Positions 1 to 5,520 of a DNA stretch of 8,050 nucleotides are shown in pieces. The translations under genes and the position numbers were made by a program. The DNA is from Methanosarcinaceae archaeon (GTDB taxonomy: Archaea > Halobacteriota > Methanosarcinia > Methanosarcinales > Methanosarcinaceae). Location of the stretch: NCBI GenBank assembly GCA_028690255.1, contig JAQVBP010000003.1, positions 16,319 through 24,368 on the forward strand, given 5' to 3'. The notes under the pieces were generated by a model that had not been told where the DNA came from, did no database searches, and saw only the letters and a list, made by a program, of their open reading frames with translations. Within the stretch, counting starts at the first letter, position 1. Every line of letters begins with the position of its first letter.

Positions 1-107
1 TAAAAACGGAAAATCGGCAGTAATCTAATCTTAAAACCTGCCAGAAAAATCGGCCTGAAAAAAAAGGAAAATGGTATAAGAAACTTGAAGAGATGGGCCT
101 GAATGCC
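1..107 (-). terminator. Probable tfb 3' flank and T-rich termination region
   Basis: Read on the minus strand, this stretch follows the tfb stop codon. It contains a run of eight T residues (complement of A at 58-65), then a GGCAG/CTGCC inverted repeat (16-20 with 38-42, 17-base loop) followed by further T clusters up to the window edge. Archaeal RNA polymerase commonly stops at such T-rich runs with or without a hairpin. No gene is visible here. The exact stop point cannot be decided from sequence. Confidence 0.4.
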
Positions 108-1121
108 TTAGAGAATAATCTCGATATCCAGTTCTTCTGCAAGTTCCTTGTACCTGTTCCTGATGGTAACTTCCGTTACCCCTGCCACATCCGCAACTTC
201 CCTCTGGGTCCTGCGTTCTCCGCAGAGAATGGACGCGATATAGATTGCGGCGGCAGCCACTCCTGTGGGCCCTCTCCCGCTTGTAAGTTCCTTTTCGGAA
301 GCCTGTCTCAGAATTTCAACACTCTTGGACTGGACTTCTCCTTTCAGGTTGAGACCTGAACAGAACCTGGGCACGTAGTCGATAGGGGAGGTAGGCATGA
401 GCTTTAAAGCAAGTTCCCTTGAAATAAAGCGATAGGTCCTTCCGATTTCTTTCCGGCTTACCCTGGACACTTCTTCGATTTCATCAAGGGTACGGGGCAC
501 ACTGCACTGCCTGCATGCCGCATAAAGGGCTGCCGCAGCCACACCTTCAATACTCCGGCCCCTTATCAGGTTTTTATCCACAGCCTTTCTGTAGACAACG
601 GCCGCAGTTTCACGGACAGTTCTTGGAAGCCCTAAAGCCGAAGCCATCCTGTCCAGTTCGGACAGGGCGAAGGCCAGGTTTCTTTCCGTTGCATTGCTTA
701 CCCTGATTCTGCGCTGCCACTTTCTCAGACGGTAAAGTTGAGCCCGGTTTTTGGAAGAGATGGACTTTCCGTAAGAGTCCCGATTCCTCCAATCAATCAT
801 TGTGGAAAGCCCTTTGTCGTGGATTGTATAGGTCATGGGCGCCCCCACACGGGAACGCTTCATGCGCTGGTCGTGGTCAAACGCCCTCCACTCCGGTCCT
901 TCGTCCACGAAATCGGCATCAATGACAAGTCCGCAGTCCCCGCACACGAGTTCGGCCCGCTCGTAGTCGTGTACAAGGTTCCTGCTGCCGCATTCCGGAC
1001 ACACGACCTTTTCTTTCTCAAAATTTTGCTCATTTTGTTTTTCCTTGCGAGCTTTAATCATGGCCCTGATTTTTTCCCGCTCAAGAGTGTCCGAATAGCG
1101 AACTCTTTCGACTTCTACCAT
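108..1121 (-). CDS. tfb: Transcription initiation factor B (TFB, TFIIB homologue)
   Basis: TFB bridges TATA-bound TBP and RNA polymerase, contacts the BRE upstream of the TATA box and sets the transcription start. The 337-residue protein has the full family layout. An N-terminal zinc ribbon has Cys41, Cys44, Cys60 and Cys63 (CPEC and CGDC). A B-reader segment includes WRAFD at 78-82, and the linker leads to RLRKWQRRIR around 131-140. Two cyclin-like repeats follow, the first containing GRSIEGVAAAALYAACR (188-204) and the second GRGPTGVAAAAIYIAS near 282-297. The second ends in a helix-turn-helix (about 307-327), where BRE contacts are made in the family. Length is normal for archaeal TFB. The ATG at 1121-1119 is preceded by an AGGTGAT ribosome binding site at 1133-1127. 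It lies downstream of gar1 on the same strand, but 482 bases away, so it probably has its own promoter. No truncation or missing zinc ligand is seen. Confidence 0.97.
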   Translation of the reverse strand: MVEVERVRYSDTLEREKIRAMIKARKEKQNEQNFEKEKVVCPECGSRNLVHDYERAELVCGDCGLVIDADFVDEGPEWRAFDHDQRMKRSRVGAPMTYTIHDKGLSTMIDWRNRDSYGKSISSKNRAQLYRLRKWQRRIRVSNATERNLAFALSELDRMASALGLPRTVRETAAVVYRKAVDKNLIRGRSIEGVAAAALYAACRQCSVPRTLDEIEEVSRVSRKEIGRTYRFISRELALKLMPTSPIDYVPRFCSGLNLKGEVQSKSVEILRQASEKELTSGRGPTGVAAAAIYIASILCGERRTQREVADVAGVTEVTIRNRYKELAEELDIEIIL

Positions 1122-1126
1122 TTCAT

Positions 1127-1133
1127 ATCACCT
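1127..1133 (-). promoter_or_regulatory. Ribosome binding site of tfb
   Basis: The minus strand reads AGGTGAT here, complementary to the 16S rRNA 3' end. It ends five bases before the ATG at 1121-1119. It supports this start over the out-of-frame ATG at 1126-1124, which abuts the motif and reaches a TAG after three codons. Confidence 0.75.
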
Positions 1134-1137
1134 TTTA

Positions 1138-1170
1138 AAATAAAATAAATAAACATAAATACATAAACAT
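1138..1170 (-). promoter_or_regulatory. A/T-rich TATA-type promoter region of tfb
   Basis: Upstream of tfb the minus strand is almost pure A/T for about 30 bases (pattern TTTATGTATTTATG then TTTATTTATTTTA). A TATA box within 1156-1168 would place the start of RNA about 25 bases downstream, near 1135, giving a very short leader that still holds the ribosome binding site. No single perfect box stands out, so the location is approximate. Confidence 0.4.
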
Positions 1171-1203
1171 CGATACACAGTCATGATCGTTCATGCAGGA
1201 TGC

Positions 1204-1221
1204 CCGTGACTTTAGTCGTGG
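1204..1221 (+). repeat. Possible IS200/IS605-type end hairpin (remnant)
   Basis: The sequence GCCCGTGACTTTAGTCGTGG forms a 7-bp stem with a TTTA loop; two of the pairs are G-U, so the stem is stronger as plus-strand RNA than as DNA. From memory, tnpB-type IS elements often end in a hairpin of the form CCCGTGACTTTAGTCACGGG. No tnpA or tnpB reading frame is present nearby, so this would be a solo end or a non-autonomous copy. The similarity was judged by eye only. Confidence 0.3.
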
Positions 1222-1365
1222 AAGGAAGAGCATCAACTTTCAGGCATTCAGTCCTGCATTCGGATTTCTCAGTATGCTTTTGAAACGAGTCACCATCTAC
1301 AAGGTAGGGAATCGGACTGAGAAAACATCCAGATGTATCATGACATATTCAACATAGTCAATTAA

Positions 1366-1416
1366 GACTGAGGATGATCAGTCAGAGCTTGCAGAAGCAA
1401 GCCTCCCACTTAAGGG
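1366..1416 (+). repeat. Cluster of adjacent small hairpins
   Basis: GACTGA-GGATGA-TCAGTC (1366-1383) is followed after three bases by GCTTGC-AGAA-GCAAGC (1387-1402), then by a weak CCC/GGG stem (1405-1416). The AGCCTCCCACTT string also recalls right ends of IS200/IS605-type elements. The close spacing suggests a folded RNA or a decayed element end. No coding frame explains it. Confidence 0.3.
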
Positions 1417-1571
1417 CAGATTATTGGCACAGTTTTTGCACAAAAACGTAAATATGTTTTTAATACAGTTATGCAGTCTTATACGCCGCCATACACAACC
1501 AGGTATTTAAATAAGTTGAAGTGAAGAACTCCTGCCCTGAAAAAACACTACCTTTTTAAAACACAGTTCCG

Positions 1572-1595
1572 AAAAAGATGAATATTCTCGAATAT
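1572..1595 (-). terminator. Probable gar1 terminator
   Basis: Just after the gar1 stop codon, the minus strand forms a 6-bp hairpin (ATATTC/GAATAT, arms 1582-1587 and 1590-1595) followed within about ten bases by TTTTT (1576-1572). The stem is AT-rich and the loop only two bases, so it may be weak; the T run alone could suffice in archaea. Confidence 0.4.
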
Positions 1596-1603
1596 CAGAG
1601 ATT

Positions 1604-1864
1604 TCACCGAACATAAATCCGTTCATTAACCAGAACCCGAAATTCAGAATCAGGAATTTTTTTGAAGCCCTTCACTAAAAAATACGGATGGTCCACGGGA
1701 CCAAAAACACTGGCGATCGTACCAACTTTATTCAGCGTCCTGTCCATAACAACCGAATTCAATTTAGGAATCTCGCCTGATATCTTACTGGATTTGACCT
1801 CATCTCCTCTGACAACAAGATTTTTATTACCTGACCTGTGTAACGCAATACCGAGTCTTTTCAT
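1604..1864 (-). CDS. gar1: H/ACA ribonucleoprotein protein Gar1
   Basis: Gar1 is one of the four core proteins of archaeal H/ACA RNPs (with Cbf5, Nop10 and L7Ae), which turn chosen uridines of rRNA into pseudouridine. It binds the Cbf5 catalytic domain and helps substrate loading and release. The 86-residue protein matches the small archaeal form. The diagnostic Gar1/Naf1 beta-barrel stretch is at 46-61 (KVGTIASVFGPVDHPY), preceded by a variable strand region (about 15-42) and followed by VKGF at 64-67. The eukaryotic glycine/arginine-rich tails are absent, as expected in archaea. The ATG at 1864-1862 follows GAGG (1873-1870) by five bases. It lies upstream of tfb on the same strand. In some archaea gar1 and tfb form one operon, but here a 482-base gap and a likely terminator separate them. 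Confidence 0.9.
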   Translation of the reverse strand: MKRLGIALHRSGNKNLVVRGDEVKSSKISGEIPKLNSVVMDRTLNKVGTIASVFGPVDHPYFLVKGFKKIPDSEFRVLVNERIYVR

Positions 1865-1869
1865 AGAAA

Positions 1870-1873
1870 CCTC
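1870..1873 (-). promoter_or_regulatory. Ribosome binding site of gar1
   Basis: The minus strand reads TTGAGGTTTCT before the ATG. GAGG at 1873-1870 is spaced five bases from the start codon and fixes the start at 1864. Confidence 0.75.
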
Positions 1874-2092
1874 AACAGGAAACCCCTGAATCTTTAGCTA
1901 AAGGGTGGAATGCATAAACTCCACTCCTGTTTTTTTGAATGATATCTATGGGGATCGGACCCCCATGGAAGCAAATAAGAAGCATCCCTCCTGCTACAGC
2001 AGGTTAATACCTATTCGGTTTTTAGCTCAGGGGAAGTTGACAATAGATACAAACAGCTTTCCGGACTTTGAAAAGCTAGAGTTCATAACTCT
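1874..2092 (-). other. Long structured leader of gar1 (no gene seen)
   Basis: About 210 bases lie between the likely gar1 transcription start and its ribosome binding site. Three clean inverted repeats occur: AGAGTT-CAT-AACTCT (2078-2092, close to the predicted start site), CCTGC/GCAGG (1990-2003) and ATGGGG-ATCGGAC-CCCCAT (1948-1966). A plus-strand frame of 64 codons crosses this stretch (1905-2099) but begins at GTG without a ribosome binding site and resembles nothing I know. The leader could be plain 5' UTR, a regulatory structure or a separate small RNA. Confidence 0.45.
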
Positions 2093-2099
2093 GCCTTGA

Positions 2100-2110
2100 C
2101 TTATATAGAC
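2100..2110 (-). promoter_or_regulatory. TATA box of gar1
   Basis: The minus strand reads GTCTATATAAG (2110-2100), a good archaeal TATA box. The expected start is about 25 bases downstream, near 2076-2083, which falls in the AGAGTT/AACTCT hairpin. The motif is nearly symmetrical, so it might also act rightward. Confidence 0.5.
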
Positions 2111-2170
2111 TCCCGGTCCTGAATAAAGAATATATACCCCGGACTGAGAAGCATATGTACTTCACGTTAA

Positions 2171-2272
2171 TTATATATAAAGATATCGCAAGATCTATAT
2201 TATAAATGCATTTCAGATCGACAGATATATAAAAAGAATCCGAGAAAATAGTAAACCACAAGCTTATATATG
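2171..2272 (+). promoter_or_regulatory. Series of TATA-like boxes upstream of ppdK
   Basis: This AT-rich stretch holds TTATATATAA (2171-2180), TATATTATAAA (2197-2207), GATATATAAAAAG (2224-2236) and CTTATATATGA (2263-2273). Any of them could drive ppdK with leaders of roughly 75 to 170 bases. Composition alone makes such motifs frequent, so which are used cannot be told from sequence. Confidence 0.35.
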
Positions 2273-2280
2273 AAATAGAC

Positions 2281-2330
2281 ATTGTTGGCAACGACCAAAC
2301 CATATAAAAGGTTTGATTTTAGCCGACAAT
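2281..2330 (+). promoter_or_regulatory. Nested 50-bp dyad centred on a TATA-like box, ppdK promoter or leader
   Basis: An outer pair ATTGTTGGC (2281-2289) / GCCGACAAT (2322-2330) matches at eight of nine positions, the ninth being G-U in RNA. An inner perfect pair CAAACC (2296-2301) / GGTTTG (2310-2315) is nested inside it. Both internal gaps are six bases, so the whole is strictly symmetrical. The eight-base centre is ATATAAAA (2302-2309), a good TATA box that would start RNA near 2328-2334, about 40 bases before the ppdK start codon. This fits an operator covering the core promoter. If RNA starts from the box at 2263 instead, the same dyad becomes a leader hairpin. Confidence 0.5.
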
Positions 2331-2356
2331 AACCCAATGATAGATCTCGTTTTCCA

Positions 2357-2364
2357 GGGAGGAG
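2357..2364 (+). promoter_or_regulatory. Strong ribosome binding site selecting a TTG start
   Basis: GGGAGGAG here, with GGAGG at 2358-2362, sits eight bases before the TTG at 2371. It is the best ribosome binding site in the window and is the main reason for choosing a non-ATG start for ppdK. Confidence 0.8.
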
Positions 2365-2370
2365 ATTCTA

Positions 2371-5019
2371 TTGTCCAAATTTGTATATTTTTTTGGGAAT
2401 AATGACACTGATGGCAAAAGTAGTATGAAAGACCTGCTTGGAGGCAAGGGTGCAAACCTGGCTGAAATGGCCAATTTAGGGATCCCCGTGCCACCTGGCT
2501 TTACAATCACAACCGAAGTCTGTGTACTGTACCTCAAAAACAAAAAATATTCTGAAGAAATAACAAGACAGGTAAACGAAGCAATTGAGAAGCTTGAAAA
2601 AGTAAACAACAAAAAGCTTGGGGACCCGAAAGATCCTCTACTCGTATCCGTGCGTTCAGGGGCAAGAGTATCCATGCCGGGAATGATGGATACCGTTTTG
2701 AACCTGGGCCTTACCGATATATCCGTTGAAGGTGTTGCGAAAAAGGTAAACGATGAAAGGTTTGCCTATGACTGCTACCGCAGATTCATCGCAATGTTCG
2801 GGGACGTGGTACTCGGGATCGAGTTCAGGAAGTTCGATGCGCTTATCGGGGACAAGAAAAAGGAACTTAAAGTAAAGTCCGACACTGACCTGACTGCCAA
2901 AGATCTTAAAGAGCTGGCTGAGAAGTTCAAGGAAGTAATCAAACTCGAAACGGGGATCGAGTTTCCACAGGATCCTAGAATCCAGCTCCAGATGGCAATT
3001 GACGCTGTTTTCGATTCATGGAACAACTCGAGAGCTATCAAGTACAGGGAAATCAACAACATCGCTGATAACTGGGGAACAGCCGTTAACGTCCAGACCA
3101 TGGTCTACGGAAACATGGGAGAGACTTCAGGCACAGGAGTTGCTTTTACAAGAAACCCCTCGACCGGAGAAAAGCGTTTCTTCGGAGAATACCTGCTCAA
3201 CGCCCAGGGCGAAGATGTGGTTGCCGGGATCCGGACTCCTAATCCTATACAGGACCTGGGAAAACAGATTCCTGAAGCTTACAGGCAGCTCGTGGATATC
3301 TGCCAGACCCTGGAGGCCCACTTCAGGGACATGCAGGATATTGAGTTTACCATTCAGGAAGGAAAACTCTACATGCTGCAGACCAGGACCGGAAAGCGGA
3401 CCGCTGCCGCCGCCGTAAAGGTTGCAAGAGATATGCTTGAGGAAGCCCTGATCGACAAAGAAACTGCAGTTACCCGTATACAGGCTGACCAGATCGACCA
3501 GCTTCTCCACCCGAGAATCAACCCTGACGCCGAACTGGAAGTTATCGCAAACGGGCTTCCCGCATCTCCGGGGGCAGCTGTCGGAAAGGTCGTATTTACA
3601 GCGGAAGAGGCGGAACTTAGAGCCGAACTTGGCGAAAAGACTATCCTTGTAAGAGGCGAAACCTCTCCCGAAGATATAGGAGGAATGGCCTCAGCTCAGG
3701 GAGTTCTGACCGTCCGCGGAGGTATGACCTCACACGCTGCAGTTGTCGGAAGAGGTATGGGCAAACCCTGTGTTGTCGGTTGCGGAGAAATCGTAATTGA
3801 CACTAAGAATGCCCTCTTTATGGTAAATGGTTATACGATAAGAGAAAACGATTATCTCACCATTGACGGCAGCACAGGAAACGTAATCCTGGGAGAAGTG
3901 GAGCTTATCGAAGCCGAACTCAACGAGGACCTCCATGCCATCCTTGTCTGGGCCGATGAAATCCGCGAACTCGGTGTCAGGACAAACGCTGACAACCCTG
4001 CCGACGCAGGCCTTGCCCGGGAACTCGGGGCCGAAGGGATCGGACTTTGCAGGACCGAACACATGTTCTTCGGGGAAGACAGAATTCCCGCAGTCAGGGA
4101 CATGATCATGGCCGAGGACGAAAAAGCCCGGAAAAAAGCCCTGAAAAAGCTGCTTCCCATGCAGAAAGAAGACTTCCTCGGAATCTTCCGCAGTATGGAA
4201 GGCCTGCCAGTGACCGTAAGGCTACTTGACCCGCCTCTCCACGAGTTCCTGCCGACCAGAGAAGAACTTGAAGAGAAACTCAAGGAATTCAAGGCCGCCT
4301 CGGATCTTGACGGAGTGGAAAGAGTCAACCTTATGCTCCAGCGCGTGAATACTCTCAAGGAACTCAACCCCATGCTAGGGCACAGGGGTTGCCGCCTGGG
4401 TATTACCTACCCTGAAATCTACACCATGCAGGTAAAAGCCATCATGGAAGCTGCCTGCGAACTCGTAGCAGAGGGTGCAAAGGTCACACCTGAAATCATG
4501 ATCCCCCTCGTGGGCCATGTAAAAGAACTTGCCTTCTCCAAACAAAAGGTCATTGAAATGGCCGAAACCGTCATGGAAGAGATGGGCATAAAGGTCGATT
4601 ATAAAATAGGGACTATGATCGAACTTCCGAGGGCCGTGATCACCGCAGACAAGATCGCCGCGGAAGCGGATTTCTTCTCCTTCGGAACAAACGACCTGAC
4701 CCAGACAACCTTCGGTTTCAGCCGGGACGATGTGGGCAAATTCATTCCAGTCTACAAAAAAGAGGAGATTCTCGAAAACGATCCCTTCGCAGTCCTGGAC
4801 CAGGAAGGCGTCGGCGAACTCATGAAGATCGGTATCGAGAAAGGCCGCTCAGTCAAACCCGACCTCAAAATGGGCATCTGCGGAGAACATGGCGGGGAAC
4901 CTTCTTCAATAAGGTTCGCCCACAGCATAGGCCTCAACTATGTAAGCTGTTCCCCCTACAGGGTCCCCATAGCAAGGCTCGTGGCCGCCCAGAGCACCAT
5001 CGAAGCCAGGAAAAAATAA
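2371..5019 (+). CDS. ppdK: Pyruvate, phosphate dikinase (PPDK)
   Basis: PPDK interconverts pyruvate + ATP + phosphate and PEP + AMP + pyrophosphate in the cytoplasm, linking pyruvate to gluconeogenesis. At 882 residues it has the usual size and all three domains. The N-terminal ATP-grasp domain (about 1-340) has Arg95 (SVRSGAR) and the Glu325, Gln337, Arg339 set (DIEFT, MLQTR). The swivelling phosphohistidine domain has GGMTSHAA with His455, the residue that carries phosphate. The C-terminal pyruvate/PEP barrel has Arg561 (GLCRTEHMFF), Arg617 (VRLLDPPLHEFLP), Glu751 (MIELPR), Asn774 (GTNDLTQ) and the catalytic Cys837 (GICGEHGG). These agree closely with the Clostridium symbiosum enzyme as I recall it. 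The start is TTG; the next in-frame ATG (codon 19) would remove the conserved YFFG start. Thr453, two before His455, corresponds to the residue phosphorylated in plant PPDK, but no regulatory kinase gene is seen here. It appears monocistronic, with its own promoter region and terminator. Confidence 0.97.
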   Translation: MSKFVYFFGNNDTDGKSSMKDLLGGKGANLAEMANLGIPVPPGFTITTEVCVLYLKNKKYSEEITRQVNEAIEKLEKVNNKKLGDPKDPLLVSVRSGARVSMPGMMDTVLNLGLTDISVEGVAKKVNDERFAYDCYRRFIAMFGDVVLGIEFRKFDALIGDKKKELKVKSDTDLTAKDLKELAEKFKEVIKLETGIEFPQDPRIQLQMAIDAVFDSWNNSRAIKYREINNIADNWGTAVNVQTMVYGNMGETSGTGVAFTRNPSTGEKRFFGEYLLNAQGEDVVAGIRTPNPIQDLGKQIPEAYRQLVDICQTLEAHFRDMQDIEFTIQEGKLYMLQTRTGKRTAAAAVKVARDMLEEALIDKETAVTRIQADQIDQLLHPRINPDAELEVIANGLPASPGAAVGKVVFTAEEAELRAELGEKTILVRGETSPEDIGGMASAQGVLTVRGGMTSHAAVVGRGMGKPCVVGCGEIVIDTKNALFMVNGYTIRENDYLTIDGSTGNVILGEVELIEAELNEDLHAILVWADEIRELGVRTNADNPADAGLARELGAEGIGLCRTEHMFFGEDRIPAVRDMIMAEDEKARKKALKKLLPMQKEDFLGIFRSMEGLPVTVRLLDPPLHEFLPTREELEEKLKEFKAASDLDGVERVNLMLQRVNTLKELNPMLGHRGCRLGITYPEIYTMQVKAIMEAACELVAEGAKVTPEIMIPLVGHVKELAFSKQKVIEMAETVMEEMGIKVDYKIGTMIELPRAVITADKIAAEADFFSFGTNDLTQTTFGFSRDDVGKFIPVYKKEEILENDPFAVLDQEGVGELMKIGIEKGRSVKPDLKMGICGEHGGEPSSIRFAHSIGLNYVSCSPYRVPIARLVAAQSTIEARKK

Positions 5020-5042
5020 CCTTATTAAGAAAAATTAAACCC

Positions 5043-5080
5043 GGTGGGCCCTTAAAATCCCACCTCTTTTTTTCTTTTTT
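5043..5080 (+). terminator. ppdK terminator (hairpin plus T-tract)
   Basis: A perfect 6-bp stem GGTGGG (5043-5048) / CCCACC (5059-5064) with a ten-base loop is followed at once by a T-rich tract of 16 bases interrupted by two C residues (5065-5080). It lies 23 bases after the ppdK stop codon. This is the clearest terminator in the window. Confidence 0.8.
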
Positions 5081-5247
5081 AAATATATATCCGGAGGAAA
5101 AGCTCCTAAAAATCCCCCTTTTTCCGCTTTCGAGTTGCACTGCAAGTGCAAAAGCACGGGGGCCCCCGTTTCGCTCGCTGTGCGAGCTCAAGCGGACAAA
5201 TATCTCAGTCATCCCAGTCATTCATTTTCGTGCTTTTCCGCGACCTA
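5081..5247. repeat. Hairpin-rich spacer downstream of ppdK
   Basis: Four hairpins follow one another: GGAG-GAAAAG-CTCC (5093-5106), TTGCACT-GCA-AGTGCAA (5135-5151), the perfect 14-bp palindrome ACGGGGGCCCCCGT (5156-5169) and GCTCGC-TGT-GCGAGC (5173-5187). A frame of 130 codons from a TTG at 5135 crosses this region and the next, but it lacks a ribosome binding site and has a low-complexity product, so I do not call it a gene. I recall very similar hairpin strings in other Methanosarcina intergenic regions, which would make this a dispersed repeat; unchecked. Confidence 0.5.
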
Positions 5248-5344
5248 TTTTTCAAAAAATCCGAGAAAGCCAGCCCTCTTTTTCAAAAAATCTGAGAAAA
5301 AGCCAGCCCTCTTTTTCAAAAAATCTGAGAAAAATCCGGCCCCC
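5248..5344. repeat. Three-copy 31-33 bp tandem repeat
   Basis: Three direct copies lie head to tail at 5248-5278 (31 bp), 5279-5311 (33 bp) and 5312-5344 (33 bp). Each begins TTTTTCAAAAAATC, continues with a GAGAAA-type A-rich block and ends with a C-rich block (CCAGCCCTC, or CCGGCCCCC in the third). Copies 1 and 2 differ by a C/T change and two A residues; copy 3 diverges at its right end. The pattern suggests slippage or unequal recombination. No spacers separate the copies, so it is not a CRISPR array. Confidence 0.85.
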
Positions 5345-5496
5345 ATCGAATTTCGGCGCAGCCCCAGAAAATATCGAATCCAGAAACCGGGGTTTCAGGC
5401 TGAAAATCCGCTCTGGAAAACCGGCCCCTCAGAAAACGGATGTCAAAAAAAAGATGTCCGTTTCGTGAATCGAAATTTCAACGAAACGAATGCGGG
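5345..5496. other. Spacer with further inverted repeats, no gene seen
   Basis: Visible structures are GAAACC-GG-GGTTTC (5383-5396), CGGATGTC/GATGTCCG around eight A residues (5437-5460, with two G-U pairs in plus-strand RNA) and a perfect 8-bp pair CGTTTCGT (5459-5466) / ACGAAACG (5481-5488). On the minus strand the A run gives eight T residues, which could help stop idsA transcription. Confidence 0.45.
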
Positions 5497-5518
5497 CTCC
5501 CGAAGCGGAGTCCGGGAG
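5445..5518 (-). terminator. Probable idsA terminator region
   Basis: Two bases after the idsA stop codon, the minus strand forms CTCCCG/CGGGAG (arms 5513-5518 and 5497-5502, ten-base loop). A second perfect 8-bp pair (5459-5488) follows, and then eight T residues (5452-5445). Any of these could end the transcript or protect its 3' end. The first hairpin lacks an immediate T-tract, so the true stop is probably at the later T run. Confidence 0.4.
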
Positions 5519-5520
5519 TT

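Larger units (their letters stand above)
1171..1571. other. Hairpin-rich non-coding gap between gar1 and tfb
   Basis: No convincing gene lies here. Several inverted repeats are visible. One is CCGTGAC-TTTA-GTCGTGG (1204-1221, stem including two G-U pairs on the plus strand). Another is TCAGTCC (1248-1254) with GGACTGA (1314-1320). Others are GACTGA-GGATGA-TCAGTC (1366-1383), GCTTGC-AGAA-GCAAGC (1387-1402) and GTTTTT-GCAC-AAAAAC (1432-1447). TATA-like sequences occur around 1502-1515. The first and fourth hairpins resemble the conserved 3' ends of IS200/IS605 (tnpB-type) elements, from memory, so part of the gap may be an old element remnant. A small structured RNA is the alternative. Confidence 0.4.

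Noticed and set aside
1115..1126. A minimal upstream frame ATG AAA TGG TAG overlapping the tfb start
   Set aside because: It directly abuts the ribosome binding site, too close for initiation, so it is unlikely to be translated.
1201..1356. Short plus-strand open frame ending at TAG 1354-1356, tested as a TnpB fragment
   Set aside because: The translated residues show no TnpB zinc-finger or RuvC-like motif and there is no start with a ribosome binding site.
1948..1966. T-arm-like hairpin ATGGGG-ATCGGAC-CCCCAT
   Set aside because: On neither strand does the seven-base loop fit the TTCRANY pattern, and no tRNA body surrounds it. Kept only as a leader hairpin.
1905..2099. A 64-codon plus-strand frame in the gar1 leader
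   Set aside because: GTG start without a ribosome binding site, no similarity I recognise, and it overlaps the promoter and leader of gar1.
2010..2100. tRNA-like plus-strand sequence: TTAGCTCAGGGG (D-arm-like) and GAGTTCATAACTC (T-arm-like)
   Set aside because: The D stem lacks its partner, the T loop has T where A58 is required, the acceptor ends do not pair and no anticodon arm forms. Probably chance.
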